From contig CAZLKN010000001.1 of assembly GCA_964560135.1 (NCBI GenBank), positions 169,400-233,399 on the forward strand: 64,000 nucleotides of DNA, written 5' to 3'. Both the position numbers and the translations under genes were made by a program. Of this stretch, positions 58,201 through 64,000 are shown piece by piece; positions within the stretch are counted from its first letter, which is position 1, and each line of letters opens with the position of its first letter. Under the pieces are notes generated by a model. That model did not search any database. It was not told where the DNA came from and saw nothing but the letters and a program-made list of their open reading frames with translations. Source of the DNA: CAZLKN01 sp964560135. GTDB taxonomy: Bacteria > Actinomycetota > JAICYB01.

Positions 58201-60048
58201 TCACTCATCCGGATCGGGCGGTGGGGTTGGAGCCGGCGTGGGAGCCGGCGTGGGCGGGGGCTCCTCCGGCGTCGGCTCGGGTGTGGGCTCCGGGGTGCCC
58301 GGACCGAACTCGATGATCCGGGGCTCGGGCTTGTACCGCGTGAAGAACCGCTGGCGGTTGGTTTTCCCGTCGGCGGTGGTGATGACCCGCCACACGACGA
58401 TGTCGAACCCCCGGGAGCCGCTCTGGACGACGCGCTCCTGGGCCGGTGGAAGGTCCGGGTTCGGCTTGCGCTGCTCGGGCGGGTCGGTGAAGTTCGTCCG
58501 CTCGCCGGCCTCCGCCTGGATGGTCTTCCCCTGCTTGTCGCCGTAGAAGGACACGGTGACGGAGGTGTTGGAGGCCGATGTCTTCACGAGGATGCCCCCG
58601 GGGGAGTCGTTAGTGAACTTCAGGTCGGGGGAGGGCCAGGAGATGGTGGCTTCGCGGCCCGGGGGGTAGCGCGAGATGTAGTAGGAGTGGGCGCGGTAGG
58701 TGTCGAGCTTGTACCCGCCGAAGAAGATCGCGTTGTAGAAGGTCGTGGCGAACTGGGAGACGCCCCCGCCGATGTCGTCCTTGTACTCGCCGTCGTAGAT
58801 CATGGGGGCCGAGACGAAGCCGCGCTCCGCGGTGCGGCGTCCGACGAAGCGGTTGAGGGAGAAGGTCTCGCCGGGCCGGATCAGTGCCCCGTCCACGATC
58901 TGAGCGATCCTCTGGATGTTCTTCACGCGCGGTGGGCAGCACGGGTAGTTGGTGGTGAAGGTGGACACCCGTTCGTTGATCCGCAGGGCCTGGGCCCCCT
59001 CGGTGGTGAGGGACGGCTCGACCGAGGAGAACGCGGCCTGGGTGCGCCGTGGCGGATCCCGTCGCGCGACCTGTAGGAGCGCCGCGGCCGTCTGTTCCGC
59101 GTCGAAGGACAGGCCGTCCCGGCCCGGATCGACGCTCACGCTGCCACCACCCACCGAGAAGGAGGCGTTCCGCGGTTCCCGCTCGAAGGGCTCCATGCGG
59201 GGGCCGAGCTGCTCGCGGACCTGCTCCGCGGAGAAACGCACCTCGAGGATCCACTCGCCACGACGCTCCACCGGAACGGCTTCCAGCAGCGGCGCGAGCT
59301 CGGCGGGCTGGAGCTCCACCGGTTCATCGTCCGGCGACATGAGGGTGACGGGCCCCCGCAGGAGCCGGTTGGCGAACTCGGCCGCGCGGGCGGCGTCGGA
59401 GGCGTCGGTGTCGCGACCCCGGACCGCGAAGGGGAGTTCGAGCGACCGTCGGGGATAGGTCTCGAATCCGCGCTGGATCGTGAGCCGCGCGCGGCGCCGG
59501 TCCAGCCGGCGTCCCGGGCGTGGGTCGACGGCCACGATCCGTGCGCCGGAGACCCGGATCCCTGCCTCGTATCCCTCGTCGTCGAACCGCTCGGCCCAGG
59601 TACCGATCAGGGCGTCGGCCGACTCCCGGTCGATGCTGCTCACCCAGCCCAGCTGCGTGCTCGCGAAGTACGAGCGGAGCCGGTGCCAGGACCGGATGAA
59701 CAGGTTGCCGTGCCGGCCCACGGCCATCGCCCGTTCGAGCGTCGCGTCCACGTCGGGGAAGAACCCGACGTCATCCGGTTCGACCGCCACGCGGTGGCCT
59801 TCGGTGAACAGCTCCACGGGATCGGTGGCGAGGCGTTCGGCGCGGCGCGTCAGGAGCCGCTCGGCCTCCTCGCGGCTCTGTCCCCCGAGGTCGAGCCCGG
59901 CCACCTCGACGCCCGGCCTGACGCTCCCGATGGACGCGACAGCGTCCGCCGCGAACGAGGACACGAGAGCGCCGGCTACGACGAGCAGGATCCAGCCTCG
60001 ACGACTGGGATCGAAACGGAGTTTGGACAGATAGGTTCTCAGCGACAT
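58201..60048 (-). CDS. VanW-family membrane-anchored cell-wall protein
   Basis: A 615-residue protein. An N-terminal membrane anchor (about 18-38) is followed by two peptidoglycan-binding-4-like domains (about 40-330) and a VanW domain (about 355-500) with NYPCCPPRVKNIQRIAQIVD, GETFSLNRFVG and GGGVSQFATTFYNAIFFGG. A TP/PAPT-rich tail closes it. VanW is found in some vancomycin-resistance clusters, but its role is unknown and there is no van cluster here. It diverges from the small secreted gene across inverted repeats. Confidence 0.88.
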   Translation of the reverse strand: MSLRTYLSKLRFDPSRRGWILLVVAGALVSSFAADAVASIGSVRPGVEVAGLDLGGQSREEAERLLTRRAERLATDPVELFTEGHRVAVEPDDVGFFPDVDATLERAMAVGRHGNLFIRSWHRLRSYFASTQLGWVSSIDRESADALIGTWAERFDDEGYEAGIRVSGARIVAVDPRPGRRLDRRRARLTIQRGFETYPRRSLELPFAVRGRDTDASDAARAAEFANRLLRGPVTLMSPDDEPVELQPAELAPLLEAVPVERRGEWILEVRFSAEQVREQLGPRMEPFEREPRNASFSVGGGSVSVDPGRDGLSFDAEQTAAALLQVARRDPPRRTQAAFSSVEPSLTTEGAQALRINERVSTFTTNYPCCPPRVKNIQRIAQIVDGALIRPGETFSLNRFVGRRTAERGFVSAPMIYDGEYKDDIGGGVSQFATTFYNAIFFGGYKLDTYRAHSYYISRYPPGREATISWPSPDLKFTNDSPGGILVKTSASNTSVTVSFYGDKQGKTIQAEAGERTNFTDPPEQRKPNPDLPPAQERVVQSGSRGFDIVVWRVITTADGKTNRQRFFTRYKPEPRIIEFGPGTPEPTPEPTPEEPPPTPAPTPAPTPPPDPDE

Positions 60049-60119
60049 GATCCCGTGTTCCGCCCCCAGCGGACACGTGGCCCATCACAGGGGAGAGCCG
60101 ATGGATTCCAACAGATCGT

Positions 60120-60171
60120 ACCGCGGAAAGAGGGTTTCCGCGGTGCTTGTCGAAGGATACCTCTGGTATCC
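60120..60171. repeat. Two inverted repeats in a divergent promoter region
   Basis: ACCGCGGAAA-GAGGG-TTTCCGCGGT (60120-60144, 10-5-10, perfect) and GGATAC-CTCTG-GTATCC (60155-60171, 6-5-6). They lie between the VanW gene and a small secreted-protein gene and look like operators. Confidence 0.5.
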
Positions 60172-60204
60172 CCGGATCGCAGCAGAACATGGAAGGAGGG
60201 GGAT

Positions 60205-60618
60205 ATGCGCAGGTTCCGTGCGCTGTTCCTCGCAGTCTTCGTCGGCGGTGCGCTGTTCGCAGCGATGCCCGCCGGCGCCGATCACACGCCGTCCGAGGCG
60301 TGTGGTGCCGAGCCAGTTGTCGTCGGCGAGAGCTCGGTGACCGTCTGTGTGGCGGACCTGGGCGCCGCCACGGCCTCCATGGAGGACGACGGCGGCTACG
60401 TTGTCGCCGATGGTGACGAGGGCAATGCCCTCACGGCCATCAGCCCATGTCTGGACGGCTACGCCGGCGTCCAGGTCGTCGGCGAGGACGCGAGCGTGGT
60501 CGCATCGGGTGACGGTTCCTACCACTACCCCGGCGATGCCTCGGACGTCGACCCCGAGGAAGCCCTCGCCGAATGTGCCGGTGACGCTCCGGAGCCCCCG
60601 GACGTTCCCGAACCGTAA
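60205..60618 (+). CDS. Small secreted acidic protein
   Basis: A 137-residue protein with a signal peptide (residues 1-25, ending MPAGA) and four cysteines in the mature part (ACGAE, VCVA, PCLDG, ECAGD). It is acidic, ending in Pro/Glu, with no recognised domain. GGAGGG seven bases upstream sets the start. A strong terminator follows. Its control region is shared with the VanW gene. Confidence 0.7.
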   Translation: MRRFRALFLAVFVGGALFAAMPAGADHTPSEACGAEPVVVGESSVTVCVADLGAATASMEDDGGYVVADGDEGNALTAISPCLDGYAGVQVVGEDASVVASGDGSYHYPGDASDVDPEEALAECAGDAPEPPDVPEP

Positions 60619-60631
60619 CCAGAACCAAGCG

Positions 60632-60676
60632 AACGCTGGGGGGACCCGCCGTCGGCCGGCGGGTCCCCCGCGCGTT
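60632..60676 (+). terminator. Strong terminator hairpin
   Basis: GGGGGACCCGCCG (60639-60651), loop TCGGC, CGGCGGGTCCCCC (60657-60669), a perfect 13-bp stem, with outer AACGC/GCGTT pairing (60632-60636 with 60672-60676). Confidence 0.8.
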
Positions 60677-60731
60677 CAGGGTTGGTTCCTTCCGACGGCT
60701 AGGATGGATGTGACATCTCTTACCGTGAGGC

Positions 60732-60759
60732 GGGAACCCTGCTCGGACCGTGGACGTTT
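60732..60759 (+). promoter_or_regulatory. ECF-type promoter before the sigma/anti-sigma operon
   Basis: GGGAACC (60732-60738), 16 bases, CGTTT (60755-60759). This matches the GGAAC/CGTT form recognised by many ECF sigma factors and lies 27 bases before the ATG of such a factor, so self-activation is likely. The same pattern recurs before the second WhiB gene. Confidence 0.65.
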
Positions 60760-60786
60760 CTCCGGCGAGGGCTCCTGGGCCCCGGG

Positions 60787-61335
60787 ATGCTCCACCTGGA
60801 CGAACCGGGTGGGGGAGCCGGGCGGAAGGGGCCGGAGTGGGCCGACGTCGTGGCTCGCTACGCCGACGTCGTCTACACGATGGCGTACCGGTTGACCGGG
60901 GACGACGAAGAGGCCCGGGACCTCGCACAGGACGTTCTGCTCCGGCTCCACAAGGGGCTCCGACGGTACCGGGAAGGGAATTTCGAGGGATGGCTGTACC
61001 GAACGACCGTCAATGCGTTCCGCGACAGGCTGCGCAAGCGGAAGCGGCTCAGGGAGGACGCGCTTCCCGAGGACCTGGGCTCCCGGGCCGGCTCGGGTCC
61101 GATCGTGGAGGAAGCCGTCCAGCGCGAGGAGCTCAGACGGATCGTCCAGCGGGCCCTCGTGAAGCTGCCGCCCGAGTTCCGGGAGGTCGTCGTGCTGCGT
61201 GATCTCGAGGGGCGCTCCTACGACGAGATCGCGGAGATCCTCGACATCCCCGCCGGCACCGTCCGCTCGCGGATCCACCGCGGCCGGGAGGCGCTGCGGC
61301 AGATCCTCGAGCCGTACGTGGAGGCCGGATCGTGA
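60787..61335 (+). CDS. ECF-type sigma factor, first gene of a sigma/anti-sigma/RseB operon
   Basis: A 182-residue two-domain sigma factor. Region 2: YRLTGDDEEARDLAQDVLLR, then the NAFRDRLRKRKR helix. Region 4: RSYDEIAEILDIPAGTVRSR. It resembles SigE/RpoE-group ECF factors. Its TGA overlaps the GTG of an anti-sigma gene (GTGA). The ATG at 60787 lacks a strong ribosome-binding site; a GTG at 60808 is possible but would shorten region 2. Confidence 0.9.
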   Translation: MLHLDEPGGGAGRKGPEWADVVARYADVVYTMAYRLTGDDEEARDLAQDVLLRLHKGLRRYREGNFEGWLYRTTVNAFRDRLRKRKRLREDALPEDLGSRAGSGPIVEEAVQREELRRIVQRALVKLPPEFREVVVLRDLEGRSYDEIAEILDIPAGTVRSRIHRGREALRQILEPYVEAGS

Positions 61336-61760
61336 CCGGCTGTCTGTCCAGGGAGGTCCTGTCGGCGCTCCTCGACGGGGAGTGCGACCCCGACGAACGC
61401 CGGTACGCGCACTCCCACATGTCCGAATGCGACGACTGCCGCGAGGCGGCGCACAGCTTCTCCCAGGTCCGCGACCTCGTGGCCGGCCTTCCCCGGATGG
61501 TCGCGCCCCAGGAGTTCGTCGCGTCCGCGCTCACCCCCGGCTCCTCGCCGCGCCGGCTGGTCCGCGACGCCTTCCGGGGGCCGCGCCGCTATGCCGCCGT
61601 GGCTGTTGCCGTCGCGGTGGCGGCCGTCAGCCTGGCCGGCATCGCCGCCCCCCCGGAGCCCGAACAGGCTCCCGTGGAGGTCTTCGTCAACCGGCATGTC
61701 AGCGTCAACGACGGCAGCAATGTCGGCGGACAGGTGCTATTCGCGGTCTCGGGTCGTTGA
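61332..61760 (+). CDS. Zinc-finger anti-sigma factor
   Basis: A 142-residue membrane protein. The N-terminal anti-sigma zinc motif is His29-x3-Cys33-x2-Cys36 (HMSECDDC), followed by a helix and a single membrane span (about 79-100), then a short extracytoplasmic tail. It should hold the overlapping sigma factor inactive until a signal releases it. GTG start within the sigma stop. Confidence 0.88.
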   Translation: MTGCLSREVLSALLDGECDPDERRYAHSHMSECDDCREAAHSFSQVRDLVAGLPRMVAPQEFVASALTPGSSPRRLVRDAFRGPRRYAAVAVAVAVAAVSLAGIAAPPEPEQAPVEVFVNRHVSVNDGSNVGGQVLFAVSGR

Positions 61761-61762
61761 GG

Positions 61763-62812
61763 ATGCGGACGCCGGTGGCGACGGTTGGAGCCGACCCGAA
61801 GCCGTCCTCGTTCCGCCGGAGGTTGGTTCCGCTCACGGTGCTGGCCGTGCTCATCTCGGGTGTTGCCGTCGATGCGCCCTCCTGGGGTCGCGATCAGGTG
61901 GAGTCGTACTTCCACAAGATGCGGGACGCCGAACGCGCGGTGTACGAGGCCCGCCAGCTCGTCGTGTATCTGGGATCCCCGCAGTCGGCGGCGGTGCTCG
62001 ACGTCCGGTCCACGGGTGACGGCCGGTTCGTCCGCGCGGAGGTCGGCAGCGGTGTCACCCGGCTCTGGCGCCACGCGCGCAAGGGGCTGATCGCCGACGA
62101 GCACATGTCCCTGGAGGACGGCTCACCGCCCATGGTGCCGCTCAACGTCGAAGACATCCTGACGAAGTACGAGGTCTCGGCGGGAGAGCCGTCCTCGGTG
62201 CTCGGCGTGTCGGTCGTGCCGCTGGATCTGGTCCGGCGCAAGGACCGTCGCCTCGTCGAACGGTTGTGGCTCCAGCCCGACAACGGGGTTGTCTACCGCA
62301 GGGAGCTCTTCGGTGCGACGGGGGGACTGGTGGGGCTCTCCACGGTGCTCGAGATGCGGTGGGGCCAGGCGGGCCGGGCGGAGGTGCCCGAGGCCGGCCG
62401 CGACTCGTCGATGGCGAAGCAGGAGGCCGCCGGGGATGCCCCCCGCGGGCTGCCCTACGGGTACCGGCTCGCACGGGCCTACGGTGTGGACGTGGACGGC
62501 AGCGACGTCCGGCACTGGGTGTACTCCGACGGTCTCCACGCGCTGTCGGTCTTCCGATCCCGTGGCCACCTCTCGCCGCCGGAGGGTTTCGAGAAGGTCC
62601 CGTTCGACGGTGCGCCGCTGTGGGCGGGTCCGGGCCCGGGGACGTGGATGTGGCAGGGAGGCAGCTCGACGTGGGTCGTGGTGGCCGAGGAGCCGCAGCT
62701 CGAGCCGGCTACGCTCCTGGAACCGTTCCCCCAGGGGGGCCCGTCGACGATGTCCCGGATGGGATCGTGGTGGGCGCGCGCCTGGCAGTGGGTGATCGAC
62801 CGCTTCCGGTAG
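61763..62812 (+). CDS. MucB/RseB-like extracytoplasmic regulator
   Basis: A 349-residue protein. An N-terminal membrane segment (about 20-38) precedes a domain like MucB/RseB (about 45-340), with VYEARQLVVYLG and LVRRKDRRLVERLWLQPDNG as recognisable strands and a CWA-free beta sheet fold typical of LolA/RseB lipid-binding proteins. RseB proteins guard the anti-sigma factor against cleavage. It follows the anti-sigma gene by two bases. Four unusual Trp residues sit near the C-terminus. Confidence 0.8.
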   Translation: MRTPVATVGADPKPSSFRRRLVPLTVLAVLISGVAVDAPSWGRDQVESYFHKMRDAERAVYEARQLVVYLGSPQSAAVLDVRSTGDGRFVRAEVGSGVTRLWRHARKGLIADEHMSLEDGSPPMVPLNVEDILTKYEVSAGEPSSVLGVSVVPLDLVRRKDRRLVERLWLQPDNGVVYRRELFGATGGLVGLSTVLEMRWGQAGRAEVPEAGRDSSMAKQEAAGDAPRGLPYGYRLARAYGVDVDGSDVRHWVYSDGLHALSVFRSRGHLSPPEGFEKVPFDGAPLWAGPGPGTWMWQGGSSTWVVVAEEPQLEPATLLEPFPQGGPSTMSRMGSWWARAWQWVIDRFR

Positions 62813-62850
62813 CGGTCCTTCGCCGCTGCGTGAGTTTCTTCAGAACGTCC

Positions 62851-62886
62851 GTTCCCAGGGGAACCTTCCTGCCCGCTGAGGCGTTT
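62851..62886 (+). promoter_or_regulatory. ECF-type promoter before the second WhiB gene
   Basis: GGGAACC (62859-62865), 16 bases, CGTTT (62882-62886): the same sequences and spacing as before the sigma operon at 60732. GTTCCC-AG-GGGAAC (62851-62864), a perfect palindrome, overlaps the -35. The ATG is only 11 bases past CGTT. Confidence 0.65.
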
Positions 62887-62896
62887 ACAGGGTGAG

Positions 62897-63256
62897 ATGT
62901 TCAATCGAGCGACGGGTACCTACGACCCTGAGGACTGGGTGGTCGCGGCTGCGTGCCGCGGACGCACGGACCTGTTCTTCGCGCCGGATACCTCCGAGTC
63001 GCGCGCCGAGCGCGCCGACCGTGAGCGCAGCGCGAAGGAGGTCTGCCGCGGATGCGCCGTCCGTGCCGAGTGCCTCGAGGAGTCGCTGTCATCGCAGGAA
63101 CGGTTCGGCATCTGGGGAGGTTTGACGGAGCGCGAGCGTCGAGCGCTCGCGAGGGACCGTGACGATTCCCCCCAGGACATCGCCGGCCCTGGACGACTCG
63201 CACGCCTGCCCGCCGTCGTTGTCCAGGGCCGGTCGATGTCATCTCCGGGACCGTAG
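62897..63256 (+). CDS. WhiB-family Fe-S transcription factor, second copy
   Basis: A 119-residue protein with cluster ligands Cys20, Cys50, Cys53 and Cys59 and the turn GIWGG near 71-75. Relative to the first WhiB it has a longer unconserved C-terminus (about 30 residues). AGGGTGAG stands before the ATG. An ECF-type promoter identical in form to that of the neighbouring sigma operon lies directly upstream, so this WhiB is probably a member of that stress regulon. A hairpin terminator follows. Confidence 0.93.
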   Translation: MFNRATGTYDPEDWVVAAACRGRTDLFFAPDTSESRAERADRERSAKEVCRGCAVRAECLEESLSSQERFGIWGGLTERERRALARDRDDSPQDIAGPGRLARLPAVVVQGRSMSSPGP

Positions 63257-63271
63257 ACAAGGACGATGTGT

Positions 63272-63299
63272 CGGATCCCCGCAACGCTGCGGGGATCCG
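63272..63299. terminator. Terminator hairpin after the second WhiB gene
   Basis: CGGATCCCCGCA (63272-63283), loop ACGC, TGCGGGGATCCG (63288-63299): a perfect 12-bp stem between convergent genes. Confidence 0.75.
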
Positions 63300-63380
63300 T
63301 CACCAGGTGTAGAGACCGGTCGGGGCGCCCAAGATGGGGCGGGGGCGCCACGGCCGGTTTCTCGTTTCCGCAGGGCGCCG

Positions 63381-63968
63381 TCAGCCGAAGATCTGCTGCT
63401 TGCGCCGGCGCTTGTCGCCCCGGATCAGGGGCATCGCCGAGCGGATCACGAACCCGAAGATCAGGCCGAGGATGAACCACGCCCATCCCGCACCGCCTTC
63501 GCGATGCTCCCCGGCCTCCTGGACGTTGAGCTCCTGGGAGGTGTCGTCCGTGTCCGTGTCGTCGAAGACGGGGCCCTGCACCACGATCTCGGGGGTCCCC
63601 AGCGGCTCGATGTCGAGCTCGAACGGGGTTGCCATGGGGTCGGGCGTCTCGAAGTCGTCGTCGGCGCCTGTCGGCGCCGGGGTCGCCCGCGGCTGCGGCG
63701 TGCTTCGCCGCGTGGGGGCCTGGGTCGGCGCCGCGGTGGGGGCGGCGGTCGGCGCAGCCGTGGGGGCCGGTGTCGGGGCCGGCGTCGGCGCCGGGGTTGG
63801 AGCGGGCGTCGGCTGTGGTGTCGGGGCCGGCGTCGGGGGCGGGGTGTGGCACCAGTCGGATGGGTTTCCTGGGCTCCATGGACAGTGGTTTGCCCACGCA
63901 GGGCTGCCCGCCACTACCAGACAGCCGGTGGCGAGGACGATCAGGAGAGCGCGGGCGCGCGAGTGCAT
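63381..63968 (-). CDS. Secreted proline/threonine-rich protein with C-terminal anchor
   Basis: A 195-residue protein with a signal peptide (residues 1-27), a Pro/Ala/Thr run of TPAPTPAPT-type units (about 48-95), a short acidic region and a C-terminal membrane span (WAWFILGLIFGFVIRSAMPL) followed by a basic RRRKQQ tail. The layout is that of a surface stalk with a membrane anchor. No enzyme domain is seen. It recalls the Pro-rich tails of several other secreted proteins in this window. Confidence 0.65.
   Translation of the reverse strand: MHSRARALLIVLATGCLVVAGSPAWANHCPWSPGNPSDWCHTPPPTPAPTPQPTPAPTPAPTPAPTPAPTAAPTAAPTAAPTQAPTRRSTPQPRATPAPTGADDDFETPDPMATPFELDIEPLGTPEIVVQGPVFDDTDTDDTSQELNVQEAGEHREGGAGWAWFILGLIFGFVIRSAMPLIRGDKRRRKQQIFG
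63707..63842 (-). repeat. Low-complexity TPAP/APTA coding repeat
   Basis: Twelve-base units (variants of GCGCCGACCCCG and GCAGCCCCGACC on the minus strand) encode the Pro/Ala/Thr stalk of the preceding gene. Confidence 0.65.
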
Positions 63969-64000
63969 CCGGATGAGCGTACGGCCGTACCCCGCGTCCG

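Noticed and set aside
58201..60048. Vancomycin resistance cluster
   Set aside because: VanW-domain proteins are widespread without resistance; no vanH, vanA/B or vanX genes are present.
63707..63842. Regular short repeats that might suggest a CRISPR array
   Set aside because: Units are 12 bases without spacers and encode a Pro/Ala/Thr stalk in frame.

Overview
The window is a high-GC, almost wholly chromosomal segment from a bacterium of the phylum Actinomycetota, probably a deep-branching or uncultured lineage. Two WhiB proteins (a family confined to actinobacteria and their phages), the E2-lipB-lipA gene order, a KorAB-type 2-oxoacid:ferredoxin oxidoreductase without extra ferredoxin subunits, and many GTG/TTG and apparently leaderless starts support this. 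Two runs of exactly 100 N (14580-14679 and 45487-45586) are scaffold gaps of unspecified size, so this is a draft or metagenome-derived assembly. I see no phage, IS element, CRISPR array or rRNA. One tRNA gene (Glu, UUC) is present.

Layout. 1-432: non-coding, with an operator-like palindrome inside a promoter-like sequence and hairpins. 433-3287 (minus): a probable operon of LMW phosphatase, D,D-carboxypeptidase, amicyanin-like cupredoxin and TlpA-like thioredoxin. 3315-4676: a MerR-like/class III cyclase/YHS fusion. 4673-8633 (minus): aminopeptidase N and fumarase. 8765-13212: lipoamide cluster lpd, E2, lipB, lipA. 13330-15436: two tandem LVIVD beta-propellers, the second broken by a gap. 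15742-20793 (minus): ABC-2 exporter, acetyl-CoA synthetase, HAD hydrolase, small membrane protein. 20934-28622: secreted WYD-repeat protein, DegV, cupin, DUF1802, LLM flavin oxidoreductase, YihY, HAAS/DUF1700 with PadR, DUF427.

28650-35105 (minus) encodes one protein of about 2150 residues: zinc ribbons, a class III cyclase, a AAA-type ATPase, a helical-repeat region, and then seven complete and two partial NTF2/SnoaL-like domains. After the tRNA come a beta-lactamase-fold hydrolase with DUF3500, an ECF sigma factor with a membrane partner, a MacB/LolD-type ABC transporter, a frameshifted AbiEi/DUF559 gene, Lon with Hsp20, and a phosphorelay set (hybrid kinase, receiver, HPt). Then follow a DUF4383 protein, KorAB, a SufR-like Fe-S regulator divergent from a WhiB gene, a CoA-type Nudix hydrolase, an SSS-family transporter under a TPP riboswitch, an HTH protein, a VanW protein, a second ECF sigma/anti-sigma/RseB-like operon, a second WhiB gene and a secreted proline-rich protein.

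How the genes work together. Central carbon metabolism is well represented (fumarase, E2/E3 with lipoate synthesis, KorAB, Acs). Regulation is dense: two nucleotide cyclases, two ECF systems, two WhiB proteins, a SufR-like Fe-S regulator, PadR and a phosphorelay. The clearest regulatory readings are three. A TPP aptamer lies directly over the ribosome-binding site of a transporter gene. An identical GGGAACC-N16-CGTTT ECF-type promoter lies before the sigma operon at 60787 and before the WhiB gene at 62897. A TAnnnT box lies 6-8 nt before the start codon of several genes, which suggests leaderless transcripts.
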